From Hortaea werneckii (Eukaryota; Ascomycota; Dothideomycetes; Mycosphaerellales; Teratosphaeriaceae): DNA of 64,000 bases. The translations under genes were made by a program, and so were the position numbers. Below, one piece after another: positions 18,916 to 30,763 of the stretch; the first letter of the stretch is position 1; each line of letters begins with the position of its first letter. The notes beneath the pieces were generated by a model. It was not told the origin of the DNA. It ran no database searches and saw nothing but the letters and a program-made list of their open reading frames with translations. Location of the stretch: the NCBI GenBank assembly GCA_037044905.1, contig JBAOKB010000162.1, forward strand, positions 124,001 to 188,000. Direction: 5' to 3'.

Positions 18916-19303
18916 TTAGACGCCGCCGCCTATGATGCGTTAGTTCAGGGTCACCTTCAAGTGGCGGATGTAGGACAGAAAGAGGAAGAGGAAAAAAAAA
19001 CAAAGATGAGCGAGAAGATGAGGTAGACTCACCAGACCTGGTCGGGTCAACGTGGAAGCTCTTCTTGTTCAGCTCGTCCTGGCTCTGCTGGCGCCAGCGG
19101 ACGGCGAGCCATGAGCTGGCCAGGGCGGCTGTGCTGAAGATGAGGGTGTTGCGGCGGCTGTGATAGAGCGGGTTGTGTTAGCTGAATCTAGGTTTTTTTT
19201 TAAAAGACGAGGATGCAGTTGATGAAGATGGTGATATTTGGGGACTTGGAAGCCGGTGAGATGGGACGTGGTTGCCTTACTTGATGAACTGTGCGAGACC
19301 CAT
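18916..19303 (-). CDS. Small three-exon gene, 53-aa predicted single-pass membrane protein
   Basis: I do not recognise the family. Exons 19281-19303, 19033-19157 and 18916-18929; both introns are GT-AG. The second has CTAAC ten bases before its AG (ACTAACGCATCATAG). Spliced length is exactly 54 codons. The product starts MGLAQFINRR, has one hydrophobic segment (TLIFSTAALASSWLAV), then a charged part (RQQSQDELNKKSFHVD) and ends PTRSGGGV. The layout suggests a small mitochondrial or ER membrane protein. All three exons are below usual ORF cut-offs, and the last has only four full codons plus the stop, so it would be missed by ORF scans. The clean splice signals and uninterrupted frame are the main support. 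Confidence 0.7.
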
Positions 19304-19986
19304 TGTGGATTGTGGGGATGGGTGATAGTGGTTACGATGGGATTCGATGTCAAGAATAGCCAAGATCTTGGAGCTTTCGTTTAGATGTGTGGTTGTAGTA
19401 AGTAAAGAAGATGATGGTAGGCAGTAGGATGGAAGAGGTGCATGGACGAAACCGGGACGGAAGGAAAGAAGGTGTTTCATATGCCGATGATGACCGAGGG
19501 TAAACGTAAGGAGAAGGCGGGTTGATGCAAGACCGCCAGCCGGTATGAGCTAGAATGACGCTGGCCCTTTCCTCGCACCCGTAGTTCCTCATGTTTCCAC
19601 CTTTCCCAGCAGCGGCGGGGATGCAGGGCCAATGGCAGAGCAGCACCTTCAGCACCTTCCCCGCAAAGTGGCCCTCCGCATTGATCGGCAGACGGCAATC
19701 GGGACTGCGAAGCGGCTCCGGCCGAAGCTTCTGCGGCTGATGATGCAGGCGCCCGTGCTGCCGTGATGCCTCTATCCAGCTGCATGGATGGTGATTCGCT
19801 CGGGAATCTGAGGCAACAACAGCAACCACCTTAGGCAGCTGCATCGGTATACCTGACGATAATCTATCCCCATCCATACATAGTAGCATCGAGCGCGAGT
19901 AGGTGTCTATATCGGAATAGCTGAACAACCCCGGAAGAGGATACCTACTCCCACATACTACTACTACTGCGTTGCGACAATCCAAG
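19304..19986. other. Divergent intergenic region
   Basis: Between the 53-aa gene and the R-SNARE gene. A long minus-strand ORF overlaps it but continues antisense through SNARE coding sequence, so it is not a gene. Confidence 0.5.
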
Positions 19987-20725
19987 ATGGCATCCTCCTC
20001 CACCCCCGCCACCCCCTCCTCTACGCCTGCATCGCCCACCACAACACCATCCTCTGCGAGCACACCACCGCCGCCAACACCTCCTCGCTGGCCTCCATCA
20101 TCCTCCCCAAAATCTCCCACGACTCCCCCAAAAGCTCACCTACACCCACAACCAAAACTTCATCCACTACATCGCCGACGCGGGCCCCTCCTCCTCGAAC
20201 CCGGACCACCTCAGCGCCGCCGGCCTCACCTACCTCGTCGTCGCGAAATCCGACCTCGGCCGCCGCGTGCCCTTCGGCTTCCTGGTCGAGATCAAGAAAC
20301 GCTTCCTAGCGACGCACGACGCGGAGCGGACGGCCTTCGACTCCCTCCCGGCCTACGGCGCCGCGGCCTTCAACGCCCAGCTCAAACAGCTGATGGTCGA
20401 CTACGGGACGACGAAAGCGGGCCAGAACGACGCCTTCGCTAACGTGCAGAGCGAGATCGATAATGTCAGGGGGATCATGACGGAGAATATCGAGCGGGTG
20501 TTGGAGCGCGGGGAGCGGATCGATCTTTTGGTCGATAAGACGGATCGGTTGGGGGGCAGCGCGAGGGATTTTAGGGTCAGGTCCACGGGGTTGAGGAGGC
20601 GGATGTGGTGGAAGAATGTTAAGTTGATGGTGTTGCTGGGGGTGGTGATTGCCTTCTTGCTGTATTTGCTTGTCGGGATCGGGTGTGGGTTGCCCGGGTG
20701 GAGTAGGTGTGTGGGCAGGTCATGA
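19987..20725 (+). CDS. VAMP7-type R-SNARE (longin), frame broken twice
   Basis: A vacuolar/endosomal R-SNARE of about 246 aa once corrected. N-terminal longin domain (LLYACIAHHNTILCEH, KLTYTHNQNFIHYIAD, VPFGFLVEIKKRFL), then the SNARE helix with the zero-layer arginine in the block IERVLERGERIDLLVDKT, then a C-terminal membrane anchor (VKLMVLLGVVIAFLLYLLV) ending GCGLPGW, typical of fungal VAMP7 homologues. Two apparent one-base deletions interrupt it: in the five-C run 20012-20016 and near the CCCCCAAAA run 20125-20133. The length of 739 nt is two short of a multiple of three. Both breaks fall in homopolymers, which points to sequencing error in a housekeeping gene. Confidence 0.9.
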
Positions 20726-21011
20726 GGTGTGGAGCGCTAGCGGGGAGCCCTTGGTTTTGTTTTTTTTTTTTTTTTTCTCCCTTAATGTGTGTGTGTTGGA
20801 AACAATGTTTCCTTGGGCGTTCAAGCGATGAGAAATATTCCCCCTCAATAATGATTACTTGCATGTATAACTTAATAATGAAAACTTCCTTTCAATAAAG
20901 CCATCGCCACCCAGATCCTACCCACTCTGTGAATCACTCAAACCTGTTCCCCCCTAAATACTTGAAGCCAATAACCCAACCATCCCACCCCACTCCATCC
21001 TTCAACCCCAC

Positions 21012-21587
21012 TCAAGCATGCTCCCCCCACCCCATCATCTCCTCCAACCGCGCCTGCTCCCTCCTCAACTCCCTCTCCTCCCTCTCCTCCTTCCCCTCCT
21101 GTCCCAACATCCCCCTCTCCCGCACCTCCCTCACCAACTCCCCAAACTCCTCTTCCCCCCTCCCCGCCCTCTCGCGAAAAGCGTCCCAATTCCGCTCAAT
21201 CCACCCACCATCCCCGCCCGCCGGCGGCAAAAAGAACCCCGCCTCCATCCCGCCTAGAATCTCGCCGCAGATGATGATGGATCGGAGACTCGTGTCCGGT
21301 TGTTCGGCGGTGTCGCTGCGGCGGAGTTTGGGCAGGCCCGGGCCGATGATCGAGGTCCAGGCGGTGTGGAGTTGGGCGGTTAGGTCGTTCCAGTCTTGCG
21401 AGGTGCGTGAGGGGCCGTTGCGCACGAGGGCGCGGATGTGGTTGGCTTGGTGGGGTTGGCCGCCGATGTAGGTCCGGAGGGTGGAGGTATCGAGGAAGTG
21501 CACGTTTACCTGGAGGGGGGAGGGGGGGTTAGTGGGTGGGGTTGGGTTTGTTATGTAGAAATGGTGGATTTGTGAGTGAGTGAGTGA

Positions 21588-21624
<37 letters not shown>

Positions 21625-21860
21625 TCCCCCAATTTAATTTTTCGGTTCTCGAGAGAGGGAGAAGAGACATCCGGGAGACTGGGATGTCATGGCTAGATCG
21701 TCTTTGTTGGAGTTGAGGAGGAGAGAGACTTATTTGAGATACTTACAAACATCCTCGGCGTGCTGAATTTAGTCGAGTGGATCTTGGTGATGGCTTCAGC
21801 TAGCTCATCCTTTTGGGAGACGGTCAAAGTGATGTAATGTTGGACTTCGTAGAGAGGCAT
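21012..21860 (-). CDS. cis-CaaD-like tautomerase
   Basis: A two-exon gene (21747-21860, 21012-21509) with a 237-nt intron that contains a TG repeat. The product is 203 aa. After Met removal the N-terminal proline (MPLYEVQHYITLT) would be the catalytic base of the tautomerase superfamily. The first 38 residues match the cis-3-chloroacrylic-acid-dehalogenase-like layout: QKDELAEAITKIHS, then FVNVHF and YIGGQ, followed by LVRNGPSR. The substrate in fungi is generally unknown. The C-terminal 50 residues are Glu/Arg-rich and likely a coiled coil, longer than in bacterial members. Donor GTAAGT and acceptor CCTCCAG are clear, and the spliced length is exactly 204 codons. Confidence 0.85.
21573..21621 (+). 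repeat. GAGT/GT microsatellite in intron
   Basis: A (GAGT)n run passes into a (GT)n run. It lies within the intron of the tautomerase gene. Confidence 0.9.
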
Positions 21861-22647
21861 GGTTGCTTTTGGATCGTTGTCGAAAGCTGTAGTATGCTTG
21901 GATGGAAAATGTCAGAGTAGAGAATCGTAGTTTGATATCAGTCTTTGTTGTTGATGTTGCCGTTGTGGTGCCGGGTTAAGTGTTCAGGTTTCTTCAGAAG
22001 GAGAAGGTATGGTGGAGATAAAGGTCTCTGCAAATCAAAGTTTGCTACAGTGAAGTCGGAGATGCAGTCAAGTGAGGAGTATATCTGTATTCACGGAGGT
22101 GTTGACAAGTGAGGGGTAGATTTGTATTCACCTTGGATCAGTACGAAGAGGGCAGGAGCGCTGTTTACCTAGGTCTAAGCTTCACTCAAGGGATCTGCAC
22201 GGTGACGTGATGTGATGGACCGAGCCAAAGCTCTCAGCTGTAAAGCCAAATTCGTATATCAGTAATCACGCCGGAGCATTCCCTTGTCATCAACGAAAGC
22301 AATTCAATCAAGCTTAAAGTTACCCGTACGCTCCCTATCTGTGAAATGCTACGTGCGTTTTTGCGCTAAGCAGAAGTACATGCATCCATTCTGCCTGTCC
22401 ATGAAAGTCTTTTGAAGAGCATCACTTAGCACCTTCCACACTTGGGCGATGACACCACCTCTTCTTGTTCCGCTCACCACAGACTCACGGCGAAGCCTTG
22501 CGGGAGAAAGGCTGGCCTCCAGGAGAAGTGAAGGAAATGTCCGACCCAACTGCATGGGCAGCAGTGCGCCCTTAATCATCACGCCCTTCTCCTTCGCTCT
22601 CAAATGACATTCAGCGGCCTCAACTTGATACTCTTCTCCCGTTCCTT
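21861..22647. other. Intergenic, tautomerase to BTB gene
   Basis: The 5' flank of the tautomerase gene and 3' flank of the BTB gene. No supported gene. Confidence 0.5.
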
Positions 22648-23393
22648 TCAGACAGTCCGCACGCGACCCAACCCTCCACCAGCAAGCATAAATTCTTTCC
22701 AGAGCGGATGCTTACTGAGGAAACGGGAAAGGATTTGGTACCCTTGCGCTCCGTAACTGTCCTTCGCTCGGAGCACATCGCTCACGAAGCCCACTGCGTT
22801 CCAGGTCACGAAGTCCTCGTAGCTGGCGGGCTCCTTGCCGTACATCGCGCGGATAGTCTCTTCGGCAAGCAACCTGCGCATGACGGTGCCGGGCGCGGTA
22901 CCATCACTGCCTTTCTTGATCGTGATTAGGGACAGAGCCTTGTCGTCCTCCTTGGTATTGATATGCTTCAGCAACGCGTACATGGCATCGTTTTGCAAGG
23001 CCTCCACGCCGTACTTATCGCCCACGATCCAGAGATCAATCAAGAGATCAGGTTCATGCATTACCTGACATGGCAGCACGCCCTTAAAGAGCCAATGCAA
23101 CAAAACCTGCCAGGTACGGCGATCGTCTCCCTCGATGCGTAGCTCTCCATGGATACCTTCTGAGAATTTGTCGCGCTGGAGAGCACGGACGAAGTAGTCA
23201 GAGAGGCTTTCGAGCAGCATCTGCTGGACTAGGAACGGCTGGCCTTCGCCCACGTAGACCTTGATGAAGCGGTCGGTCGCGAGCGCCCTGTCGCTAGAGA
23301 TTAGCCTTTTTCGTTCCCTGTTCAAGTCGACGTATTGACTGTGACTTACTCGGCAAAGTCAGGCTCGGCGGACTCAGTAGCCTTGTTTTCCAT
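22648..23393 (-). CDS. BTB/POZ domain protein
   Basis: A two-exon gene (23350-23393, 22648-23293) with a 56-nt intron, coding for 229 aa. Residues about 20-120 form a BTB/POZ fold: FIKVYVGEGQPFLVQQMLL, SLSDYFVRAL, RTWQVLLHWLFKG, LIDLWIVGDKYGV. BTB domains mediate dimerisation and often recruit CUL3 ubiquitin ligases. Fungal genomes carry many such short BTB proteins of unknown role. The C-terminal half is helical without a recognised domain. Donor GTAAGT and acceptor CTCTAG are clean and the spliced length is a multiple of three. The first exon encodes only MENKATESAEPDFA before the split codon. Confidence 0.87.
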
Positions 23394-24493
23394 GCTGATT
23401 CTCGATGAAGACGAACGGAATCAAGAGTGTGCCGTTCTTGAGGACGTCAAGTCCGAGGTTCGTACCTCGAGTCGAACGACAAATGTTGCAGTCAAACTTA
23501 GAAGCTCGAGTTGAACAAGAGCCAACACTGTTATTGTTCGAGTAGTACCAAGACAAAAACCCGCGCTAATGCAGGCTGCACGATCGCACTTTCCCTATCC
23601 ATCACAACAGGAAGTGGCGAATCCAGATTAGGCAACCACGTGAATTGCCTTGGATCCTTATCAGCGCCGGTACGTCACGGCCATCTACCGCAAAAACTTG
23701 GATAAGGAAGTAAAGATGAACAAAAGAACGAGCTGCTAGCGACAGCCTGTCTTCCTGGTACTCGAGAACGATCCTGCTCAAAAAGGGGTTGGGGGTGTTG
23801 GTGGGTAGGACATTTCAATACACGATCCTCACTAAGCATAAGTTCTTGCTACCAGTCTCCTTTTGATAGAAACGGGGGCACCAGACCAAAACATCCAAGA
23901 GTTTCAGCAAATACCTTTACATGTCCTCTTCACTTTCCGCTTCCTTGTCCCTTTCTGAATATTCCGTCCATCCTTCACAGTGAACAATCCACCCCCCACT
24001 TGCGGCGCGCTAATCCAAGAGCCGAGCCTCGCACTCCCGATTCCTTATGAGATGCAGGCGGAAAAATGAAACAAACAAACAAAATGAATTAAAAGGTAAA
24101 AAGAAGGGGAGGGGTATCAAGCTTTCTATGTACAAAAACAACCAGGGCCAAAGCGGGAGCCAGCTGGCCAGAAAAAAAAAAAAAGATTAAAAGATCCTCA
24201 TTCTTTCTTCTTCAAAAACCAGAGCTCGCCAACTGACTGGGCAGGATTAGATGCAATCTGCATGGTGATCTTCCAAGGGGATTAAAAAAAAAAAGAATGA
24301 TGTGATACGGTTGGGGGTGTCGTGGGGCGTCGTTAATACGTATTATGGCGTCTAGGCCGTGGCAGTTGAAAGGGAAAGGAAGGCCGGGTATTGGAAAATA
24401 AACAGGTGAGAAGATCGGAGGTTGTTTCTTTTCTCTCCTCGGATCGTCCTTTTGCTCTTCCTTAGTCTGTCCTTCAGAGGGAGGAAACGCAGA
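23394..24493. other. Intergenic, BTB gene to conserved disordered protein
   Basis: Promoter side of the BTB gene and 3' flank of the next gene. A-rich runs near 24174-24183 and 24286-24294. No gene recognised. Confidence 0.5.
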
Positions 24494-27160
24494 TCACGGC
24501 TGAGGCGATCCCGATGGCGACGAAGGCTGCACCGCTACTGCAGGAGCCGAAGTAGCATTCTCATGGCCAGCTTCCATCGAAGGCCGCTTGATATCGAGCA
24601 ACTTGGCGCTCCCGGCTGACATCTGTCGGCCATGATGCTTGCCGCCTTTGCCGTAGTTGACGGACCGGGCGCTGCGGAGTTCGGGCTCGGTATCGAAATC
24701 GTCCTTGTCGTGCGTTGCATCGGCAAATTCGGCGGATTCCCCGCCGGCGTATTCTGCGAGGAGGCCTTCGCGGGAGTGGACACGTGGGTCGCGGTGGACG
24801 AGTGTGGGCTTTCTTCGGACGCTGCCGTGGACGGTCAGGGGATCGGCCTGGGCTTCCGCGACGGCTGTGCTATCGCCGTACTCGCTTCCGGAGTCAATGT
24901 CAGCGCCTCCGTGGGCGGGACTGGGCGCTTTGCGAGTGAAGTGCTCGGCGTCACGGTCTTCACCCAACTCTTCGTAGCTAGCAGCAAAGTCTGGTCGGCG
25001 CTGTCGCAGCGAGCCGATGCTCCTACTCAATGCTGATTGAGTTGATTGGCGCTTGCCGGAGCTTGCTAGCCAAGACCCTTCGCTGTCCACGGAAGCAAGA
25101 GGCGGACATTAGACCGCGGGCACGTTGGCTGGGACTGATAGGCGTGTCGTTGCGGCCGATAGACGAGGCATCGGCATCGATATCCCGGGCTCTCTCAAGC
25201 GGATCCGCAGACTTCTGCGCCTTCTTTGACCTTCTTGCCGCTGCCGCTGCCGCTGCAGCGGAGCTTACGTCTGGAGATGGAATCCTCGAATCAGGTGGCG
25301 AGATTGGCAACTCTGGCAGATCCTCTCGGAAATTTGCTCTTAGCACGCATTGGAGGAGCAGCACTGGTAGACTTGCTACGTGGCGCCTGGCTGTCAACGA
25401 GGTGCGCAGGCAATGGCAGATTGCGCATCGATTCGCGGGATGCATTGGAGAAGGAGAACTCGGACGGTGTTGCGGGCTCGTCAGCTCTTCGTACAGTCCC
25501 GCCTCGTCGGAACAAAGAAGCCCATCCACCAGCACGGCGATCTTTCGGTTCGGAAGTTCTACGTTCAGACGTTGGAATCGGCGGTGGCGGCGGTAGATCG
25601 CTGAGTGGGCGATGTGGTCTATTGATCGTAGGAACAGGGCCAGAATTGGCTCGCTCGGTGAGATTCGACCGTACAGGGGATAAAGGTGGCGTCTGCGTCT
25701 GCGTCTGCGATAGATTGACTCCTTGCGTGTCCTTGCTCATCGGATCCTCTAGAGGGCTCTCAAGGGGTGTAAAGGCGCCAGGCATCCTGGGCATATCATG
25801 ACCCTGCTCCAACGGAGTTGGGGGTCCAGCGGGGTCTTTGAACGGATTCTCTGATTCTCGCTCATGCTGCTTGTAGTCAAGATATGTCCCAGTATTTTGC
25901 ACGCCGCGCTCTGCGGTCGTCGGCATGGCGTGCGAGTGAGCGTGTTCTGGATCAATCGCTGCAGCTCCAGCAACGGCACAAGCTCCGATCCCAAGCCCTT
26001 CTGCTGATCCATCAATCGCGCTTGGACCTTCTCTGAAAGCAGGATGTACATCACGAGGCGGCGTCATGAGTTCATGCCTCCGCTGCGCGTCTTCTGCTTG
26101 CCTTGTGTCCTTCTCTTTCGCAGCCTCCTCCGCTTCCTGCCGCTTGCGATCACTGTCACCTCGATTCCTACCACCACGACTACGTAGCTTACGATCAAGC
26201 TTCTCCTGCTGCTCTTTCCTACGTCTTTCTCTACGCTTCGCGTCGCGTTCCATAAGCATGCGAATGTCGCCTGCGTCAAAATCATCGGCTTCTTCACCAA
26301 TAGTCTGCCGTTTCCTCGCAAAGTCATTCTTGACCGGTGTTTTGTCCTTGTCCTTCGCACGAGCAGTACTCGGTCTGGAAGATGAGCCTGGGACACTGCC
26401 CGATCCAACGTATTGCGGAGTGCCTGAAAGTCGTACGGCTGGCCTCGGACTGAACATGCCAAAGCTTCCCACCTCCCAACCACGCTGCTCCATGACACCT
26501 GACATGGATGAGTGAATTGAGTCCTGATGCGGCAGGGAGATATTCGAGTCTCTCATGCTCCGCCTCTTCTTACTGTCTCGGCGGAGAGGTCCATCTCCAG
26601 GTCGCTTTGGAATCGGGATCGGTGCGGTCATAGCTCGAATCTCTTCCTCCCGCAAAGCGTCATCCTTGCGCCTCTTTGTTGATGGTCGTCGTGTGGGAGG
26701 ACCACTGTACGTGCTTCGCTTTGATTGGATGGTCTGTGGTCTCGATGGCGTAGCCTCGGTCCGCTGTAGGCTGGTCTGCGAAGGGAGTAAGGTCGAAAAT
26801 TATAGGGTATCTGGGGTCGCTGGGAGTCGATGGGGCGTAAATGAGGACTCGAGTCAAGCCGACGACTCACGGGCAGGGCTGTGATGTCTTCAACGCTGCC
26901 CGGTGGTCCCTGCCGGGCATGACGTTCTCTTTGCCAACAGCGGATCCTTGTCTTCTGCTGCTCTTGACGGAGTGGGCCTCGGTGGTCGTCTCGTTCTGCG
27001 ACGGTCGTCGTCGCTTGCTTGAGCTTCTCGGTTGGGATGATGAAGGTGGCGGCGCGGGCATTGCAGCAGGTTGTGGTCGCGTGGACGGCGTCTTCTCATT
27101 GAGGGTCTGCTGCTTGTCGCCATCCTTCATCTTTCGTCTGAACGGCCATAAGGACCGCAT
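24494..27160 (-). CDS. Conserved fungal disordered protein, frame broken twice
   Basis: Function unknown. Exon 1 is 26871-27160, intron 26771-26870, then one long exon. The start MRSLWPFRRK and Ser/Arg/Pro-rich body are typical of a conserved but unnamed ascomycete family. Recognisable blocks: ALREEEIRAM, a Lys/Arg-rich coiled-coil region with MLMERDAKRRERRRKEQQ, the motif FREDLPELPISPPDSR, and VDSEGSWL near the C-terminus. Two apparent one-base insertions, near 25330 (AAA/TTT) and near 25095-25100, are needed to keep these blocks in one frame. The spliced length is two over a multiple of three, as predicted. Corrected length is about 854 aa. Probably cytoplasmic or nuclear and phosphorylated, but that is inference. 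Confidence 0.75.
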
Positions 27161-28989
27161 TACGTGAGGCAAGCGCGTAATGATGTTTCGGGCAGCGGGC
27201 GCATCCCTGTTAGAGCTCTGTACCGTTACACAGCTCGACCGGTGTCGATGAGTTGTTTTTGTTGGTATTGTTGGTGTTGCTTTGCTGCTGCTACAGTAGT
27301 ACTACAGTAGTACTAACGCTGATGCAGGGCGAAGGGCGCATTGAAGGGACAGCTTCCGACCTGGACAGTGGACACTCTCGACCTCCCGGGCTGCCTGCAT
27401 GTGCTCAAGCCTCACAGCTGGAGCTCAGGGACGCAATGCGGCGTCGGCGGCGCCAAAGGTTGCGGCTAGGAGGGAGCGCACGGGCAGGGCAGCAGGACCG
27501 GAAATTTGGTATTTTGATAATTGTTGGTATGGATAATCGATCTGCAGCTCCAGGGTGGCCTGGGCGCACAACGGCTTGCGATCGGCTCGCGCTTCTGATG
27601 ATGATACGAGCGCGCGGGGAGGGAGCCGAAGGTCTAGGCACGGCTGGTGTCTTTTCGGGCTCCAGTATTCTCTGCAATTCACTGAAGGGTCGGCGATCAA
27701 ACGTCTGACGAGCGCATGGTAGATCAATACAGAATCATTACCACGTCCGCAACAGCAGTGACGCTGATCAAGGACGGCTGTTCACGGAAGGCACGCGACG
27801 AGGTGATGTTATGCACTATTGGTCCTACTTAGTAGCACTACCAAATACGGTAAGAGATGCAAGGGACGCAGGCGGCGGGCATCCGTCACGTCACATGCAG
27901 CAGCAAAGACCGAAGGCGAGCGTTCTGGACTCCAGGGCTCGCACTGGGTTTAGAACCGATCCCTGGGTTGCCCACATGTTATGGCACTGAAGATCTGTTC
28001 GCCGTTGTTGCCATCCCACATTGCTCACAACAAAAGGGAAAATAAACATTAATTTAAGCTGCCATGGCTCATAACAAACAATGAACAAGATTATCGTCTT
28101 TTTTTTTTTATTTTTTCCTCGACCACCATCCCATGCTATACCACATTCACTATGCCGATTGAGATGATGACTGCAGCCGTCAATCCGTACCAGACTTTTT
28201 GCACCTTGCGTGACAGCAGCATATGATTGGTGGAGTCAGAACAGCAGACAACCAACCGCAACAATCGCGCATTTTCCTGGCTTAACGGCAGCGGTTTAAT
28301 CTTTTCGCGGGACATAAAGCCCGCGCAGTATTTCGGCAGAGCTGTCCACACCCAGTCGGTGCTGTCATGCCGTCCGCATCCTGAAGCTTGGGCAAGAATC
28401 ACGTGAACGTAGCAAAATAGGTTTATTTGATTGCTTTCCGTGGTAGGTACGCCAGACGCCACTGCTTGTACTGGATATGTCTGAAGAACTACATACAGTA
28501 CATAGTACACAGTAGCCGCAACCACTTGTGTCGCCAGCTCCGCTGTCTACCGCCTCACGAAGGTGCACGTGTTATGGAGATACTATGGCATGCGCACCGA
28601 GCCAACTAGGACTTCTCGTGCATGTCGATAGACCCGGTCACACTGATCACCGCGACACGAAACCCACAGGCTCTTCGCATGGTCAGTATGCCACCGCAGC
28701 AGCAAAGCGCCTCTGGTGCTCTAAAGGTTCCGCTGGCACGTCTGAGACGCACGATTTGCAGCCATTTACCCGCCTGTGCATTCGCAATGTGCAACCCGAT
28801 TGCAGCTGTGTTCTCCACGACCCAGGCTATCTCGACATGCCAGTGTAGCGCCCACTATGCAATTCGGCCGGGAAGTGACATTCGTCTTCCAGCCGTAACC
28901 TCTGAATGCGGTAATGAACCAAGCAAGCTGCCATGCCAGTTGGTAATGTTTCAGTCAATGCTCAATAATGACCAATTCGAGATTTCATC
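27161..28989. other. 1.8-kb intergenic region
   Basis: The 5' flank of the disordered-protein gene and 3' flank of the DHA1 transporter. It contains a direct repeat of CTACAGTAGTA (27290-27312) and a T-run near 28101. A 129-codon minus-strand ORF (28136-28525) ends in a hydrophobic stretch but has no recognisable domain; I do not call it. Confidence 0.5.
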
Positions 28990-30763
28990 TCATCCCTTCT
29001 GCCTCTGAGCTTCCTCTTGTTCCTGTTCTTTCCTCTGCTCTATTGCCTCCCTCCATTTGCCGCCGTGTTCAGCCGTGAACCATACGCCGATTGCACTGAC
29101 CACCAGGAAAGCCGCACTGATGGTGCTGAACCAACCCACTCCAATGGCATCAATGACAGGCGTACATGCAGCTGATCCCGCAGCGGCAAAGAAGTACCGG
29201 ATGAAGTAGTTTCCAGCCACAACCTCACCGCTCTGTTTCTGCATTACATCCACGCAGTAAGTGTTTAAGCTCGGGAAGCAGAACAATTGTGCCACGCCCT
29301 GAATAAACATTACAATGACTGGGAGCGGAATTCCTCCGACTTCCTTCTCCACGCTCCACCCATAGATTAGCATGCAAGCGGGTATCACGATCCCCATGGC
29401 CTCGATGCAGGAGTGTAACCGGTCCTCCGGGATCCGCCGCCCGCGCTTCTTGATCCATTTCTTCACTACCCTGTCTGCCCATTTCCCGCCGAAGAAGGTC
29501 CCGACTAGGTATCCGCATCCGGGAGCGATGTAGAACAGTCCTCCCTGCCAGGGCGTGCTTAGACCGAATCGAGGGTTTAGGACATACCGGATTGGCGTCA
29601 GCAAAGAGTACATGTTCCAGACAAGACTGCTACTCGCTATACCTGCGACGAGCAGATTAGGATATCGGAATAATACGATAACCCGCCACGGGTTGATCCA
29701 GGACCACAGTTTCCGGGCTTGTTTTCTTTTGGGGAGGCCGACAAGGTCAGCTTTTCTCGCATGGTGGATCGTTTCGGGAATGAGGAAGACGACGGCTATG
29801 CAGGCGGCGCCCGCAAGTGCTGTCTGTAGCCAGAAGATATATCGCCAGGAGATCCAGGTCACAATGATACCGCCGATGAACCTGTTGGAGACTTGGTCAG
29901 TATCCCACATTGGAAGAGATGTTCCATAGCCAACGCCTAGCACGCAAAATTCCCCAAAGAACAACTAACAGGACGGGGAAGGGGAAGAAGAAGAAACGAA
30001 GTTCACGTACGGTCCCAGCGCAGGTCCGATCAGCGTCCCGCTCAAAAACCACCCATACGCCGTGCCCCTCTCCACCGGCCGATAGATATCCCCAATCACA
30101 CTGGCACCGACAATCAAAAACGCCGTGCCCTGAAAAGCCGTCAACATCCGAAAGACAAAATAACTCGCCAGATTCGGCGCCAACGCGCTCCCGACACTAA
30201 ACCCCGTGAACGTGACACTACTCCACGCCAACGTGGCTTTGCGACCGTAGGTCTGACCAAGTGGACCCCAGAAAAGTGGCGACAGTCCCATGAAGACGAG
30301 GTACAGCGCATTGCTGACGCCGAAGATGGTCGCCGTCGTGTCGTAGGTGCTGACTACTTCGGGCGAGGCGGCGAGGATGGAGGTCGAGGAGATCGGGGCC
30401 AGGAAGGAGCAGAAGGAGAGGATGGCGACGATTAAGAGTTTTCGGGACGGCGAGAATCTCGAGTAGATCTCGTCGCCCGTCTCGTAGTGCTCGTCCTGGT
30501 GGAAGTGCGGTGCGTCGTGCGTGGAGGGTGGGAGCGGATTTGGTAGAGGGTGTTGGGTCGTTGGCTTTCTAGGTCTGAAGTGGAGTTTTGTTGGGTTTGG
30601 GTTTTTCGTCCGTGTGCTCTGTTTCTCGGGTGGCGTAGTCGTGCTCTGGTACTAGATCTGGGGCTGGTTCCTCGGCTGGCTCTAAGGCGTGGTGGTGATG
30701 GTGATCTTCCGGATCGTCATGTTGTGATTGAGGGCCTCTGTCAGGTTCCTGAAGCCTACTCAT
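28990..30763 (-). CDS. MFS transporter, DHA1 (12-helix) drug-efflux type, frame broken
   Basis: About 547 aa once corrected. Exon 1 is 30011-30763, intron 29882-30010 (GTACGT to CAACAG), exon 2 28990-29881. The N-terminus is hydrophilic with five consecutive histidines. MFS motif A appears as GPLGQTYGRKAT and motif C region as GTLIGPALGP; the splice continues directly into FIGGIIVTWISWRYIFW. Twelve hydrophobic segments are predicted. Fungal DHA1 members export drugs, polyamines or small metabolites at the plasma membrane; the substrate is unknown. One apparent one-base insertion near 30571 makes an early stop just before RKPTTQHPLPNP. The spliced length is one over a multiple of three. Confidence 0.87.

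Noticed and set aside
19350..20120. 256-aa minus-strand ORF
   Set aside because: Antisense to the R-SNARE start and its promoter, low-complexity Gly/Val/Asp; composition follows the C-rich opposite strand.
28136..28525. 129-aa minus-strand ORF with hydrophobic end
   Set aside because: No splice-supported extension, no motif and no clear start; could be a tail-anchored protein but not supportable.
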